Below are positions 35,935-44,679 of a stretch of 64,000 bases of DNA, piece after piece; position 1 is the first letter of the stretch; every line of letters begins with the position of its first letter. The stretch comes from Sphingomonas hankookensis. GTDB taxonomy: Bacteria; Pseudomonadota; Alphaproteobacteria; Sphingomonadales; Sphingomonadaceae. Made by a program: the position numbers and the translations under genes. The stretch is taken from assembly GCF_022664465.1 (NCBI RefSeq), contig NZ_JAKREV010000004.1, positions 310,001 to 374,000 on the forward strand. Reading direction: 5' to 3'. The notes beneath the pieces were generated by a model, which was not told the DNA's origin, did no database searches, and was given only the letters and a program-made list of their open reading frames with translations.

Positions 35935-38724
35935 TTAGAGCCGGAAGGCGACGCTGGCCGCGAAGGTACGACCGTTCTTGTAGAAGGCGGTCGGGCGATC
36001 GCGGGTCGCATTATACTGGTAATAGGTCTCGTCGAGCAGGTTCTGCGCGTTGACGGTCAGCGTGATCTTGGGCGTCACGTTGACCGACGCCGACAGATCG
36101 AGCTGGCTGTACGGTGCCACCATTTCGCGCGAGTTCAGGCGACCGATCGTGCGGAAATAGCTCGAGCGGTAGTTGTAGCTCAGCCGCGTCTGGAAGATCC
36201 CGCTTTCGAAATACGGGATCACGTTGACGGTGTGCTTCGACAGATACGGCAGGTTCAGTTCGGCACCGGTCGTATCGACCGACGAGGTCGAACTTTCCTG
36301 ATACGAATAGTTCGCCTGGATACCGAAGCCGCCCCAGATTTCGCTCTGGGCCGAAATCAGCGCACCGTTCACCGTCGCCTTGCCGCCGTTGATCGGCTGG
36401 TTGACGTTATAGGTCGTCAGCCGGTTCTGCAGCGAGTTGAAGAACACCTGATTGGTGCGGGTGTTGATGATGTAGTTGCTGATTTCGCGACGGAACAGTT
36501 CGCCCGCGACCAGCGATCCGGCGCGCGGATACCATTCGGCGGTCAGTTCGTAGTTGGTCGATTCATACGGCTTCAGGTTCGGGTTGCCGCCGCCGCCGTC
36601 GAGCGTGATGTCGTTCAGCGAGGTCGCCGCTGCGAGGTCCTGATAACGCGGACGCGAGATCACCCGGGCCACCGCGCCGCGCACGATGAACTGCGGCGAG
36701 AAGGAATAGGCGATGTTCACGCTCGGCAGGAACTTCAGGTAATCGGTCGCGGTCGTCGTCGGCACCGGCTGCGGGTTGACGGTGTTGCTGAGCGTGGTGG
36801 CGTAGTTCGACACGTCCTGCGTGTAGACCAGGCGACCGCCGATGTTGCCGCGCCAGCCGTCCTGATCGAAATTTGCCTGGATGTACGATGCCGAGACGGT
36901 TTCCTTCACCCGGGTCGAGGCGCCGATCTTGTTGACCAGCGGGCTGTTGACCGCACCCGCCAGGATGTCGATCACCGCCTGTTCGGACAGGTTCAGATAC
37001 TTGGTCGCGTTACCGCTGCCGCCGCTGCCCGAGAAGGTGCCGTCGGGGGTCGAGGTGGTGTCGACACCGAGCTGCGAACCGAGGCGCGAGGTGGTCAGAT
37101 AGGTGTTGATGCCGCGCGCATCGACCCGGTTGACGTGTTCGGTCACGCGGGCGCCCAGCATGATTTCGGTGAAGCCGCCGAACGATACCGGGATCGTCGC
37201 GTCGAAACCGCCGAAGACGTCGCGGTCGGTCGTGACGCTATAGTCGAGACCACCGATCTGCGCGGCGTTCAGCTGCTGCCCGTTGGGGCCCAGCACGGGG
37301 CGGCCTTCGATCTGGGCGGGGTTGTTGTTCGGGTTGGTGAAATAGTTGGCGGGGTCGGTCAGGTCGCCGACGAAGTTCACTTCGGCCGATTCCGGGGTGA
37401 ACGAATAGCTGAACGGCAGCTTGGTCTGCACGTTGAACAGATATTCGGGGTTACGCCCGCCGGTCGCCTTCGACCAGCCGCCGGCGAACGACACCTTGGC
37501 ACCGCCATCGCCTTCCCAATCGGCGAACAGGTTGATGTTGTCGGTCTTGAGCGAGGTACGGCGGACCAGCGTGTCGAGCTGTGCGCTCTGGTTCGGCGCG
37601 GCGCCGAAGCTGGCGGCAGTGACGACGCCGTTATTCACGGTCGCCGACTGCAGCACGCTGCCGGTCCATGCCACGGGAATCGTATACATCGACTGGCTGT
37701 AGTTGTTGTACTTGCCGTCGATGTGCAGGCCGTTGAGCGAGAAGGTCAGGTTCTCGACCGGGCGGAACTGCACGGTGCCCGACACGCTGGCGCGTTCGCG
37801 GGTCTGCTGGAAATAGGCATAGTTGATGCCGAACGGCGCGACCGCGTTAATCAGGTCGTTCTTCGTGCCGCCGGTGATCGTTGCCGCCTGGTTCAGCAGG
37901 ACGCCCTGGCCCTGCGCGTCGCGACGGACGCTGCCGTCGGCGTTCTTCTGAAAGAAGTCGGCACCGCTCTGATAGCCGAAGAATTCGACGCCGGCGCGGG
38001 TCAGGTTCTGCTTGTCATAGGTCGCGGCGACGAGGACGCCGAACGTCTCTGCATCGTTCTTCCAGCTGTACAGGCCCGATCCGCGGATATTCCCCTTGTC
38101 CGCGCGGTCGTTGTACGAATAGCCGCCCGAGGCGAAGACCGAGTTTGCGGCAAGGTCGAGCGGGCGACGGGTGCGCACGATCACGGTGCCGCCAAGGCTG
38201 CCTTCCTCGATCCGCGGTTCCGGCGACTTGTACACTTCGAGGCGGTCGACCAGCTCGGGCGCCAGCAGCGAATAGTTGAAGGTACGGCTGGACGGATCGT
38301 TGTCGTTGCCGCCCCAGTCGGCCGAGGCGAGCGCATGGCCGTCGAGCAGCATGCGGTTGAGCGCGGGGTCGGTGCCGAGGATCGCGACCTTTTCGCCTTC
38401 GCCGAAGCGGCGGTCGATCGACACGCCGGGGATGTGCGACAGCGATTCGGCGACGTTGCGGTCGGGGAACTTGCCGATGTCCTCGGCCGAGATGACGTCG
38501 ACGACGGCGTTCGCCTGACGCTTCACATTGATCGCGTTGCGCAGCGATCCGCGGATACCGGTCACGACGATGCTGTCATCCGATGCGGCCGGTTCGGCCT
38601 GGTCGGTATTCTGTGCATTGGCCGAGGACGGCGGCGTGGCGGTGGGCGCTTCCTGCGCGAACGCCGGGGCGGCGATCGCGACCAGCGCGGTGGAGGCTAG
38701 ATATGCGAAACGCGAAAATGCCAT
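35935..38724 (-). CDS. TonB-dependent outer-membrane receptor 1
   Basis: 929 residues. Signal MAFSRFAYLASTALVAIAAPAFA, a short linker, a TonB-box-like stretch DSIVVTGIRGSL, plug domain (DVISAEDIGKFPDRNVAESLSHIPGVSI; LNRMLLDGHALAS) and a 22-strand barrel ending in FAASVAFRL with the terminal aromatic-x-hydrophobic pattern. The FPDRNVAESL plug is typical of the Xanthomonas/Caulobacter-type carbohydrate receptors. It probably imports an oligosaccharide released by the neighbouring glycosidases, using TonB-ExbBD energy. The chosen ATG fits the signal peptide; the longer frame upstream runs through the operator region. It is divergent from the GntR-nag operon. Confidence 0.93.
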   Translation of the reverse strand: MAFSRFAYLASTALVAIAAPAFAQEAPTATPPSSANAQNTDQAEPAASDDSIVVTGIRGSLRNAINVKRQANAVVDVISAEDIGKFPDRNVAESLSHIPGVSIDRRFGEGEKVAILGTDPALNRMLLDGHALASADWGGNDNDPSSRTFNYSLLAPELVDRLEVYKSPEPRIEEGSLGGTVIVRTRRPLDLAANSVFASGGYSYNDRADKGNIRGSGLYSWKNDAETFGVLVAATYDKQNLTRAGVEFFGYQSGADFFQKNADGSVRRDAQGQGVLLNQAATITGGTKNDLINAVAPFGINYAYFQQTRERASVSGTVQFRPVENLTFSLNGLHIDGKYNNYSQSMYTIPVAWTGSVLQSATVNNGVVTAASFGAAPNQSAQLDTLVRRTSLKTDNINLFADWEGDGGAKVSFAGGWSKATGGRNPEYLFNVQTKLPFSYSFTPESAEVNFVGDLTDPANYFTNPNNNPAQIEGRPVLGPNGQQLNAAQIGGLDYSVTTDRDVFGGFDATIPVSFGGFTEIMLGARVTEHVNRVDARGINTYLTTSRLGSQLGVDTTSTPDGTFSGSGGSGNATKYLNLSEQAVIDILAGAVNSPLVNKIGASTRVKETVSASYIQANFDQDGWRGNIGGRLVYTQDVSNYATTLSNTVNPQPVPTTTATDYLKFLPSVNIAYSFSPQFIVRGAVARVISRPRYQDLAAATSLNDITLDGGGGNPNLKPYESTNYELTAEWYPRAGSLVAGELFRREISNYIINTRTNQVFFNSLQNRLTTYNVNQPINGGKATVNGALISAQSEIWGGFGIQANYSYQESSTSSVDTTGAELNLPYLSKHTVNVIPYFESGIFQTRLSYNYRSSYFRTIGRLNSREMVAPYSQLDLSASVNVTPKITLTVNAQNLLDETYYQYNATRDRPTAFYKNGRTFAASVAFRL

Positions 38725-38805
38725 GGACCCTACCCCTTGATCTTTGGGCGCGAAATGCGCCCCCCCGATGTGGCCGCGACGGGCGAGACGACATGCGTCC
38801 AGCAT

Positions 38806-38824
38806 TGGTACTATATTGGCACCA
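38806..38824. promoter_or_regulatory. TGGT-N11-ACCA palindrome, candidate GntR operator
   Basis: TGGTACTATATTGGCACCA: half-sites TGGTAC and GGCACCA are partly complementary around an AT-rich centre. It lies about 80-100 bp upstream of the receptor start. The GntR/UTRA regulator encoded on the other side is the obvious candidate ligand; no direct proof. Confidence 0.4.
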
Positions 38825-38836
38825 TGCAGGCTCGTT

Positions 38837-38859
38837 TTGGTCGAATGCAATGTGACCAA
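38837..38859. promoter_or_regulatory. TTGGTC-N11-GACCAA palindrome, candidate GntR operator
   Basis: A perfect 6-bp inverted repeat, TTGGTC/GACCAA. Its left 19 bases (TTGGT, 3 nt, ATGCAATG, 2 nt, A) match the minus-strand reading of 39108-39126 at 14 of 19 positions, suggesting a shared binding site upstream of the two divergent genes. Confidence 0.45.
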
Positions 38860-39096
38860 TCGCAATCATAAAATCTACATAAAAATGAAAAGATTATTCA
38901 CAGGTGAGAAAATAGGGGGAATGCGCGGTAGATTGCGATAAAAATGCCGCATGTTCGGATGGGTGAGTAATATTATTGCGCATGATGGGATGCTGTAGTT
39001 GATTTGCCGTTAGCTGTTCCGACGGCCATCGTGCGTGCCATCATAGCCCAATCCGGCGTCGCCACCGCTCGAACGGCGCAAAACAGCCGCATGATC

Positions 39097-39126
39097 TGGT
39101 CCAGAAATGCCATTGCATGATACCAA
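39097..39126. promoter_or_regulatory. candidate GntR autoregulatory site
   Basis: Reading the minus strand from 39126: TTGGTATCATGCAATGGCA, then TGGT/ACCA outer ends 21 bp apart (about one helical turn wider than the 38806 site). It ends 22 bp before the gntR ATG, where binding would block transcription or initiation. Confidence 0.4.
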
Positions 39127-39148
39127 AAAGGGACCTATCGATAGCGCC

Positions 39149-39937
39149 ATGTCGAACCCATCCGCCCTTGCCGTCCATGCATCGTCGCCATCGAGCGGCG
39201 AGGCGTTTTCGGATCGGGTGGGGCTGTTGCGCGACGATGCGCATGCGCCGCTCTATGTTCAGTTGCAGCAGCTGGTGCGCACGGCGATCGAACGGCGCGT
39301 GCTGCAACAGGACGATGCCATTCCGCCCGAACGCGATCTGGCCGCCGAATATGGCGTGTCGCGCATCACCGTGCGCAAGGCGATCGAAGGGCTGGCGAGC
39401 GAGGGGCTGGTCGTGCGCCGTCGCGGGGCGGGCACCTTCGTCGCAGCGCGGGTCGACAAGAGCTTTTCGAAACTGTCGTCCTTTTCCGAAGACATGCGCG
39501 CGCGCGGTCGCGTGCCGAGCAGCGCCTGGGTGTCCAAGTCGGCCGGGCTGGTGACGCCCGAGGAATCGATGTCGCTGGGGCTGTCGCCCGGCACGCCGGT
39601 TTATCGGTTCCAGCGGATGCGCTTTGCCGACGACGTGCCGATGGCGGTCGAATATTCGGCGATCGCCGGACACTGCCTGCCGGGTGTCGATGCGGTCGGC
39701 GACTCGCTCTATGCCGCGCTGGAGGTGACCGGGTGTCGCCCGGTGCGCGCGTTGCAACGGCTGCGCGCCATGGCGTTTCCCGCCGAACAGGCGAAGCGGC
39801 TGGGTGTCGAGGTCGGCCATGCCGGGCTGTTCATCGAACGCCGCGGTTTCCTGGCCGATGGCGACACGGTCGAATTCACCCAATCCTATTATCGTGGCGA
39901 CGCATACGACGTCGTCGCCGAATTGAACGCAAGCTGA
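39149..39937 (+). CDS. GntR family regulator with UTRA domain, likely GlcNAc-responsive
   Basis: 262 residues. An N-terminal winged helix (APLYVQLQQLVRTAI, then RDLAAEYGVSRITVRKAIEGLASEGLVVRRRGAGTFVA) is the GntR/HutC DNA-binding unit. The UTRA effector domain follows (LSSFSEDMRARGRVPSS, YRFQRMRFADDVPMAVEYSAI, ERRGFLADGDTVEFTQSYYRGDAYDV). Members such as NagR/NagQ and DasR bind glucosamine-6-P or GlcNAc-6-P; the nag genes downstream support that ligand. First gene of the operon, 31 bp before the deaminase gene. ATG at 39149 is preferred over 39107, whose leader would cover the operator-like site. Confidence 0.88.
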   Translation: MSNPSALAVHASSPSSGEAFSDRVGLLRDDAHAPLYVQLQQLVRTAIERRVLQQDDAIPPERDLAAEYGVSRITVRKAIEGLASEGLVVRRRGAGTFVAARVDKSFSKLSSFSEDMRARGRVPSSAWVSKSAGLVTPEESMSLGLSPGTPVYRFQRMRFADDVPMAVEYSAIAGHCLPGVDAVGDSLYAALEVTGCRPVRALQRLRAMAFPAEQAKRLGVEVGHAGLFIERRGFLADGDTVEFTQSYYRGDAYDVVAELNAS

Positions 39938-39968
39938 TCCGGCGCTGGCCGGGACCAAGAGGGGGTTC

Positions 39969-41015
39969 ATGACGTCCACCGTTCAGGCCGCGCCGACCGC
40001 GGCCACTGCGATGTACCGCGAGGCGGGAGAGGGCGGCGCATCGGTCGCGCGCTTCCTGTCGCGCAACGCCGCCGCGCTTGCCGAGCTTGGCGCGTCGCTG
40101 CGCGCCGATCCGCCGGCGCTGGTCGTCACCTGCGCACGCGGGTCGTCGGACCATGCTGCGACCTATGGCAAATATCTGGTCGAGACGCTGTGCGGCGTGC
40201 CGGTCGCCAGCGCCGCGCCGTCGGTGGCGTCGGTCTATGCGACGCGCATGGAGCGTATGAACGCGCTGGTGATCGCGGTGTCGCAATCGGGCCGCAGCCC
40301 CGATCTGCTGCGCACCGTCGAAAGCTACAAGGCGGCGGGTGCGCGCGTCGTGGCGCTGGTCAATGTCGAGGATTCGCCGCTCGCCGCGCTGGCCGATACG
40401 GTGCTGCCGCTGTCGGCCGGTGCCGAGACGTCGGTCGCCGCGACCAAGTCGTTCATCGCCTCGCTCGCTGGCCTTGCCGCGATTGCTGCCCACTGGAGCG
40501 AGGATGCCGACCTGCTGGCCGCGCTGGACGCGCTGCCGGGGCAACTGGAACAGGCGTTCGATCTGGACTGGACGCCGGTCGCCGACACGCTGGTCGCGGC
40601 GCGCAACCTGTTCGTGATCGGCCGCGGCTACAGCTTCGGCGTAGCGCAGGAAGCGGCGCTAAAGATGAAGGAAACGTCGGCACTGCATGCCGAGGCGTTC
40701 AGCAGCGCCGAGGTGCGGCACGGGCCGATGGCGATCATCAACGACGGCTTCCCGTTGCTGGGCTTCGCCACGTCGGACGATGCCGGCGACGACGTCCGCG
40801 CGGCGGCGGCGGAGTTCGCGGCGCGGGGCGCGGCGGTGCATCTGGCCGATGCGGCGAACGGCGACAGCCATCCGCCGACGATCCGCAGCCATCCCGCGAT
40901 CGAACCGATCCTGATGATCCAGAGCTTCTATCGCATGGTCAACACGGTGTCGCTGCGCCGGGGGCTGAACCCCGACCAGCCGCCGCATCTGCGCAAGGTC
41001 ACCGAAACCCGATGA
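39969..41015 (+). CDS. SIS-domain glucosamine-6-phosphate deaminase (NagB-II type)
   Basis: 348 residues with two SIS domains, as in the isomerase half of GlmS but without the glutaminase part. VTCARGSSDHAATYGKYLVE and VIAVSQSGRSPDLLRTVESY are phosphosugar-binding motifs; KMKETSALHAEAFSSAEVRHGP is typical of the second domain. This type (NagB-II) replaces classical NagB in many proteobacteria: GlcN-6-P to fructose-6-P and ammonia. Sits between gntR and nagA; its stop overlaps the nagA ATG (ATGA). Confidence 0.9.
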   Translation: MTSTVQAAPTAATAMYREAGEGGASVARFLSRNAAALAELGASLRADPPALVVTCARGSSDHAATYGKYLVETLCGVPVASAAPSVASVYATRMERMNALVIAVSQSGRSPDLLRTVESYKAAGARVVALVNVEDSPLAALADTVLPLSAGAETSVAATKSFIASLAGLAAIAAHWSEDADLLAALDALPGQLEQAFDLDWTPVADTLVAARNLFVIGRGYSFGVAQEAALKMKETSALHAEAFSSAEVRHGPMAIINDGFPLLGFATSDDAGDDVRAAAAEFAARGAAVHLADAANGDSHPPTIRSHPAIEPILMIQSFYRMVNTVSLRRGLNPDQPPHLRKVTETR

Positions 41016-42139
41016 GCAGCTTCGTCTTTCGCGGCGGGCGCGTCCTCGCCGATCACTGCACGCAGGACAGTTGCGCGATCACGGTCGTGGACGGTGTCAT
41101 CGCCGACTTCCATGCCGGTGACGATGCGGAGGTCATCGACCTCGACGGCGGCTGGCTGGTGCCCGGCTTCGTCGATACGCAGGTCAATGGCGGCGGCGGG
41201 GTGTTGTTCAACGACGAACCGACCGTGGCGGGCATCGCCGCGATCGGCGCGGCGCATGCGCAATACGGCACCACCGCGTTCCTGCCGACCCTGATCAGCG
41301 ATTCGCTGGACGTGGTCGCTGCCGGGCTGGACGCCGTCGACGCGGCGATCGAGCAGGGCGTGCCCGGCGTCGTCGGCATCCATGTCGAGGGGCCGTTCCT
41401 CAATCCGGTACGCAAGGGCATCCACGACGCCAATCATTTCCGCGCGCTCGACGATCGCGCGATCGACCTGCTCACCCGGCCGCGCAAGGGCGTGGTGATG
41501 GTGACGCTGGCGCCCGAGCGCAACGATACCGCCGCGATCGAGCGGCTGGTCGCGGGCGGCGTGATCGTCAGCATCGGCCATAGCGACGCCACCTATGAAC
41601 AGGCGCGTGCGGCGATGGATGCGGGCGCGCGCGGCGTTACGCATCTCTATAATGCGATGTCGCCGCTCAAGCATCGCGATCCGGGCGTGGTCGGTGCGGT
41701 GCTGGAAGACGCACAGGTCTATGCCGGGCTGATCGTCGACGGCGCGCACCTGCACCCCGCCGCGATCCGCGTGGCGCTGGCGGCGCGGCCGATCGACCGG
41801 TTCATGCTGGTGACCGATGCGATGCCGACCGTCGGTGCCGCATCGAAGGAGTTCGTGCTGAACGGACAGCCGATCCATGTCGAGAACGGCGTGTGCGTCG
41901 ATGCCAACGGTACGCTGGCCGGGTGCGACCTCGACATGGCGACCGCGGTGGCGAACACGCATGCCTTGGGTGTGCGCGTAGAGGATGCGGTGGCGATGGC
42001 GTCGGCCAATCCCGCTGCGTTCCTGCGGCTGTCGCACCGGATCGGCAGCATCGATATCGGCCACAGCGCCGACTTCGTGTGGCTCGACCGCGACCTGACC
42101 GTGCGCGGCACGTGGATCGCGGGCAACCGCATCGTCTGA
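41012..42139 (+). CDS. nagA: N-acetylglucosamine-6-phosphate deacetylase
   Basis: 375 residues, amidohydrolase barrel. Metal and active-site marks: VPGFVDTQVNGGGG, HVEGPFLNPVRKGIHD (Glu and His), SIGHSDATYEQA, GVTHLYNAMSPLKHRDPG, and the catalytic Asp in LVTDAMPTVGA. Converts GlcNAc-6-P, delivered by the PTS, to glucosamine-6-P for the upstream-encoded deaminase. Full length for the family. A 44-bp gap with AAGGGG precedes the PTS fusion gene. Confidence 0.95.
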   Translation: MSSFVFRGGRVLADHCTQDSCAITVVDGVIADFHAGDDAEVIDLDGGWLVPGFVDTQVNGGGGVLFNDEPTVAGIAAIGAAHAQYGTTAFLPTLISDSLDVVAAGLDAVDAAIEQGVPGVVGIHVEGPFLNPVRKGIHDANHFRALDDRAIDLLTRPRKGVVMVTLAPERNDTAAIERLVAGGVIVSIGHSDATYEQARAAMDAGARGVTHLYNAMSPLKHRDPGVVGAVLEDAQVYAGLIVDGAHLHPAAIRVALAARPIDRFMLVTDAMPTVGAASKEFVLNGQPIHVENGVCVDANGTLAGCDLDMATAVANTHALGVRVEDAVAMASANPAAFLRLSHRIGSIDIGHSADFVWLDRDLTVRGTWIAGNRIV

Positions 42140-42183
42140 CGTTTCCGGCATTCGTCCGCCGGACCAAATTTGAAGGGGCATCC

Positions 42184-44679
42184 ATGACCGCCATCCAGCT
42201 CACCGCGCCGCTCCACGGTTGGGCGACCGCGCTCGACGATGTGCCGGACGCGGTGTTCGCGGGACGGATGCTGGGCGACGGCGCGGCGATCGACCCGCTG
42301 GGGACGATGCTGCACGCGCCGTGCGACGGCACCGTGCTGACGCTGCACGCCGGCGGCCATGCGATCACGCTGCGCGGTGAGGGCGGGGTCGAGCTGTTGA
42401 TGCATATCGGCATCGACACGGTGCAGCTGGGCGGCAAGGGCTTTACCGCGCAGGTCGCGGTCGGCGACACGGTGATGCGCGGCCAGCCGCTGATCGGCTT
42501 CGACCTCGACGCGCTGGTGCAGGCGGCGCCGTCGCTGATGACGCCGTTGATCGTCACCAATGGCGACCGGTTCCGGATTACCGATCGCAGCGGCGGGCGG
42601 GTCGTAGCGGTCGGCGACGCGCTGCTGACGCTCGAACCGATCGGCGTTAGCGACGCCGTAACGGCCACCGACACCGGCGACCGCGTGGTCCGCGACGTCC
42701 GCGTGCCACTGGCGCACGGCATCCACGCCCGCCCGGCAGCGCGGATCGGCGAGGTGGCGCGCGGCTTCGCGGCGACCAGCTGGCTGGCGAAGGACGGGGC
42801 CGAAGCGCGGACCACCGGGGCGGTCGGGCTGCTCGGGCTCGGCATCCGCTTCGGCGACACGGTACAGGTGATCGCGAGCGGTGCCGACGCCGACGCTGCC
42901 GTCGCCGCGCTGGCCGAACTGATCGAAGGCGGCATGGGAGAGGGCGCGCACGCCGCCCCCGCCCCGGTCGCCGCACCGCCGCCGCTAGCGGTCGACCTGC
43001 CCGAAGGCCAGCTGGCCGGAACGCTCGCCGCGCCGGGATTTGCGATCGGTACCGCGCGCTGGCTGCGTGTCGCCGAGATCGACGTGCCGGTCGACGGGCA
43101 GGGGCCGGTGGTCGAAGCGGCCCGGCTCGACAGCGCACTGTCGGCGGTGCGCGACCGGCTGGCGGCGCAGGATGGCGAAGGGGCCGCGATCCGCGCGGCA
43201 CATATCGCGTTCCTCGACGATCCCGAATTGCGCGAGGCCGCCGAGCGCGACGTCGCCGCCGGGCGCGATGCTGGCCATGCGTGGCGGGGCGCGACGCGCG
43301 CGCAGGCGGCGACGCTACGCGGTTTGAACGACGCGCGACTGGCCGAGCGGGCCGACGATCTGCTCGACCTCGAACGGCAGGTGCTGCGCGAACTGACCGG
43401 CGCTGCCGAGGAGGAGAGCAGCTTCGCGCCCGGCACGATCCTGATCGCCGACGACCTGTTGCCATCGCAGGTGATGGCGCTCGATCCCGCCTGCGTCGTC
43501 GGCCTGGTGGTGGAGCGCGGCGGGCCGACCTCGCATGTCGCGATCCTTGCCGCGACGATGGGCCTGCCCGCGCTGGTCGCGGTCGGTGCGGCCGTCGGTG
43601 GCATCGCCGATGGCGCGACGCTGATCCTCGATGCCGATAGCGGCATTATTCACGTCGCCCCCGATGACGCGACGCTGACCCAAGCCCATGCGCAGGCGGA
43701 CGCCCGCACCGCCGCGCGTGCCGCCGCGCTGGCGCAGGCCGAACAAACCTGCGTCACTGCCGACGGCGTCCGGATCGAGGCGTTCGCCAATCTCGGTTCG
43801 GCCGAGGATGCGGTGGTGGCGATGGCCAATGGCGCCGAAGGATCGGGGCTGCTGCGCACCGAATTCCTGTTCCTCGACCGCGACAGCGCGCCCGATGTCG
43901 ACGAACAGGCCGCGCTGTACGGCACGATCGCCGCGACGTTGCAGGGGCGGCCGCTGATCGTCCGGTTGCTCGACGTCGGTGGCGACAAGCCGGCATCCTA
44001 TCTGCCGATCGCGGCGGAGGAAAATCCGGCGCTGGGGCTGCGCGGCATCCGCGTGGCGCTGGCTATGCCCGAGATCCTCGAAACGCAGCTGCGCGCGATC
44101 CTGTCGGTGCGCCCGGTCGGGCAGTGCCGCATCATGATCCCGATGGTGGCGAGCGTCGACGAGATCACCGCCGTGCGGCAGGTCGTCGAGCAGCTGCGCG
44201 GCGAACTGGGCATTGCCGAGCGGGTAGAGGTCGGCATCATGGTCGAAACCCCGGCAGCGGCGGTCACCTCCGCGACGCTGGCGGCGCATGCCGATTTCCT
44301 GTCGATCGGCACCAACGACCTGACCCAATATGCGCTGGCGATGGATCGCGGCAATCCGGCGGTCGCTGGCGGTATCGACGGGTTGCACCCGGCCGTGCTG
44401 CAATTGATCGCGCACACCACCGAAGGGGCCAAGCGCGGTGGCCGCTGGGTCGGGGTGTGCGGCGGGCTTGCCTCCGATCGGCTGGCGGTGCCGCTGCTGA
44501 TCGGGCTGGGCGTGACCGAACTGTCCGCCTCGCCCCGCTTCGTCCCCGAATTGAAGGCGCTGGTCCGCCGGCTCGACGCCGGCGCGTGCCGCGCGCTGGC
44601 GATGCGCGCGCTGGCGGCGGCGTCGCCGCGTGAGGTGCGGGCGATGGTTCGCGAATTTCTGCTGGAGGTTGCCGCATGA
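42184..44679 (+). CDS. fused PTS protein EIIA(Glc-type)-HPr-enzyme I
   Basis: 831 residues. Domains in order: EIIA of the glucose/GlcNAc type (1-155), with phospho-His in VELLMHIGIDTVQLGG; HPr (160-250), VPLAHGIHARPAARIGE with the phospho-His; a Pro/Ala linker (about 258-275); and enzyme I (275-831), with phospho-His in ERGGPTSHVAILAATMG, PEP site GLLRTEFLFLDRD, and LSIGTNDLTQYALAMDRGN. One polypeptide thus carries phosphate from PEP to EIIA, which passes it to the EIIB of the next gene. The stop overlaps that gene's ATG (ATGA). Such fusions (FruB/PtsI-like) are known in Xanthomonas and Caulobacter. Confidence 0.95.
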   Translation: MTAIQLTAPLHGWATALDDVPDAVFAGRMLGDGAAIDPLGTMLHAPCDGTVLTLHAGGHAITLRGEGGVELLMHIGIDTVQLGGKGFTAQVAVGDTVMRGQPLIGFDLDALVQAAPSLMTPLIVTNGDRFRITDRSGGRVVAVGDALLTLEPIGVSDAVTATDTGDRVVRDVRVPLAHGIHARPAARIGEVARGFAATSWLAKDGAEARTTGAVGLLGLGIRFGDTVQVIASGADADAAVAALAELIEGGMGEGAHAAPAPVAAPPPLAVDLPEGQLAGTLAAPGFAIGTARWLRVAEIDVPVDGQGPVVEAARLDSALSAVRDRLAAQDGEGAAIRAAHIAFLDDPELREAAERDVAAGRDAGHAWRGATRAQAATLRGLNDARLAERADDLLDLERQVLRELTGAAEEESSFAPGTILIADDLLPSQVMALDPACVVGLVVERGGPTSHVAILAATMGLPALVAVGAAVGGIADGATLILDADSGIIHVAPDDATLTQAHAQADARTAARAAALAQAEQTCVTADGVRIEAFANLGSAEDAVVAMANGAEGSGLLRTEFLFLDRDSAPDVDEQAALYGTIAATLQGRPLIVRLLDVGGDKPASYLPIAAEENPALGLRGIRVALAMPEILETQLRAILSVRPVGQCRIMIPMVASVDEITAVRQVVEQLRGELGIAERVEVGIMVETPAAAVTSATLAAHADFLSIGTNDLTQYALAMDRGNPAVAGGIDGLHPAVLQLIAHTTEGAKRGGRWVGVCGGLASDRLAVPLLIGLGVTELSASPRFVPELKALVRRLDAGACRALAMRALAAASPREVRAMVREFLLEVAA

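Larger units (their letters stand above)
38725..39148. other. divergent regulatory region between TonB receptor 1 and the nag operon
   Basis: 424 bp with no gene. It contains an AT-rich core (about 38860-39000), unusual in this GC-rich window, and three inverted-repeat sites listed separately. Promoters for both directions must be here, though I could not place -35/-10 boxes with confidence. Confidence 0.7.

Noticed and set aside
35632..38700. 1022-codon open frame antisense to TonB receptor 1
   Set aside because: Low-complexity translation without motifs, opposite a clearly real receptor; a codon-bias shadow.
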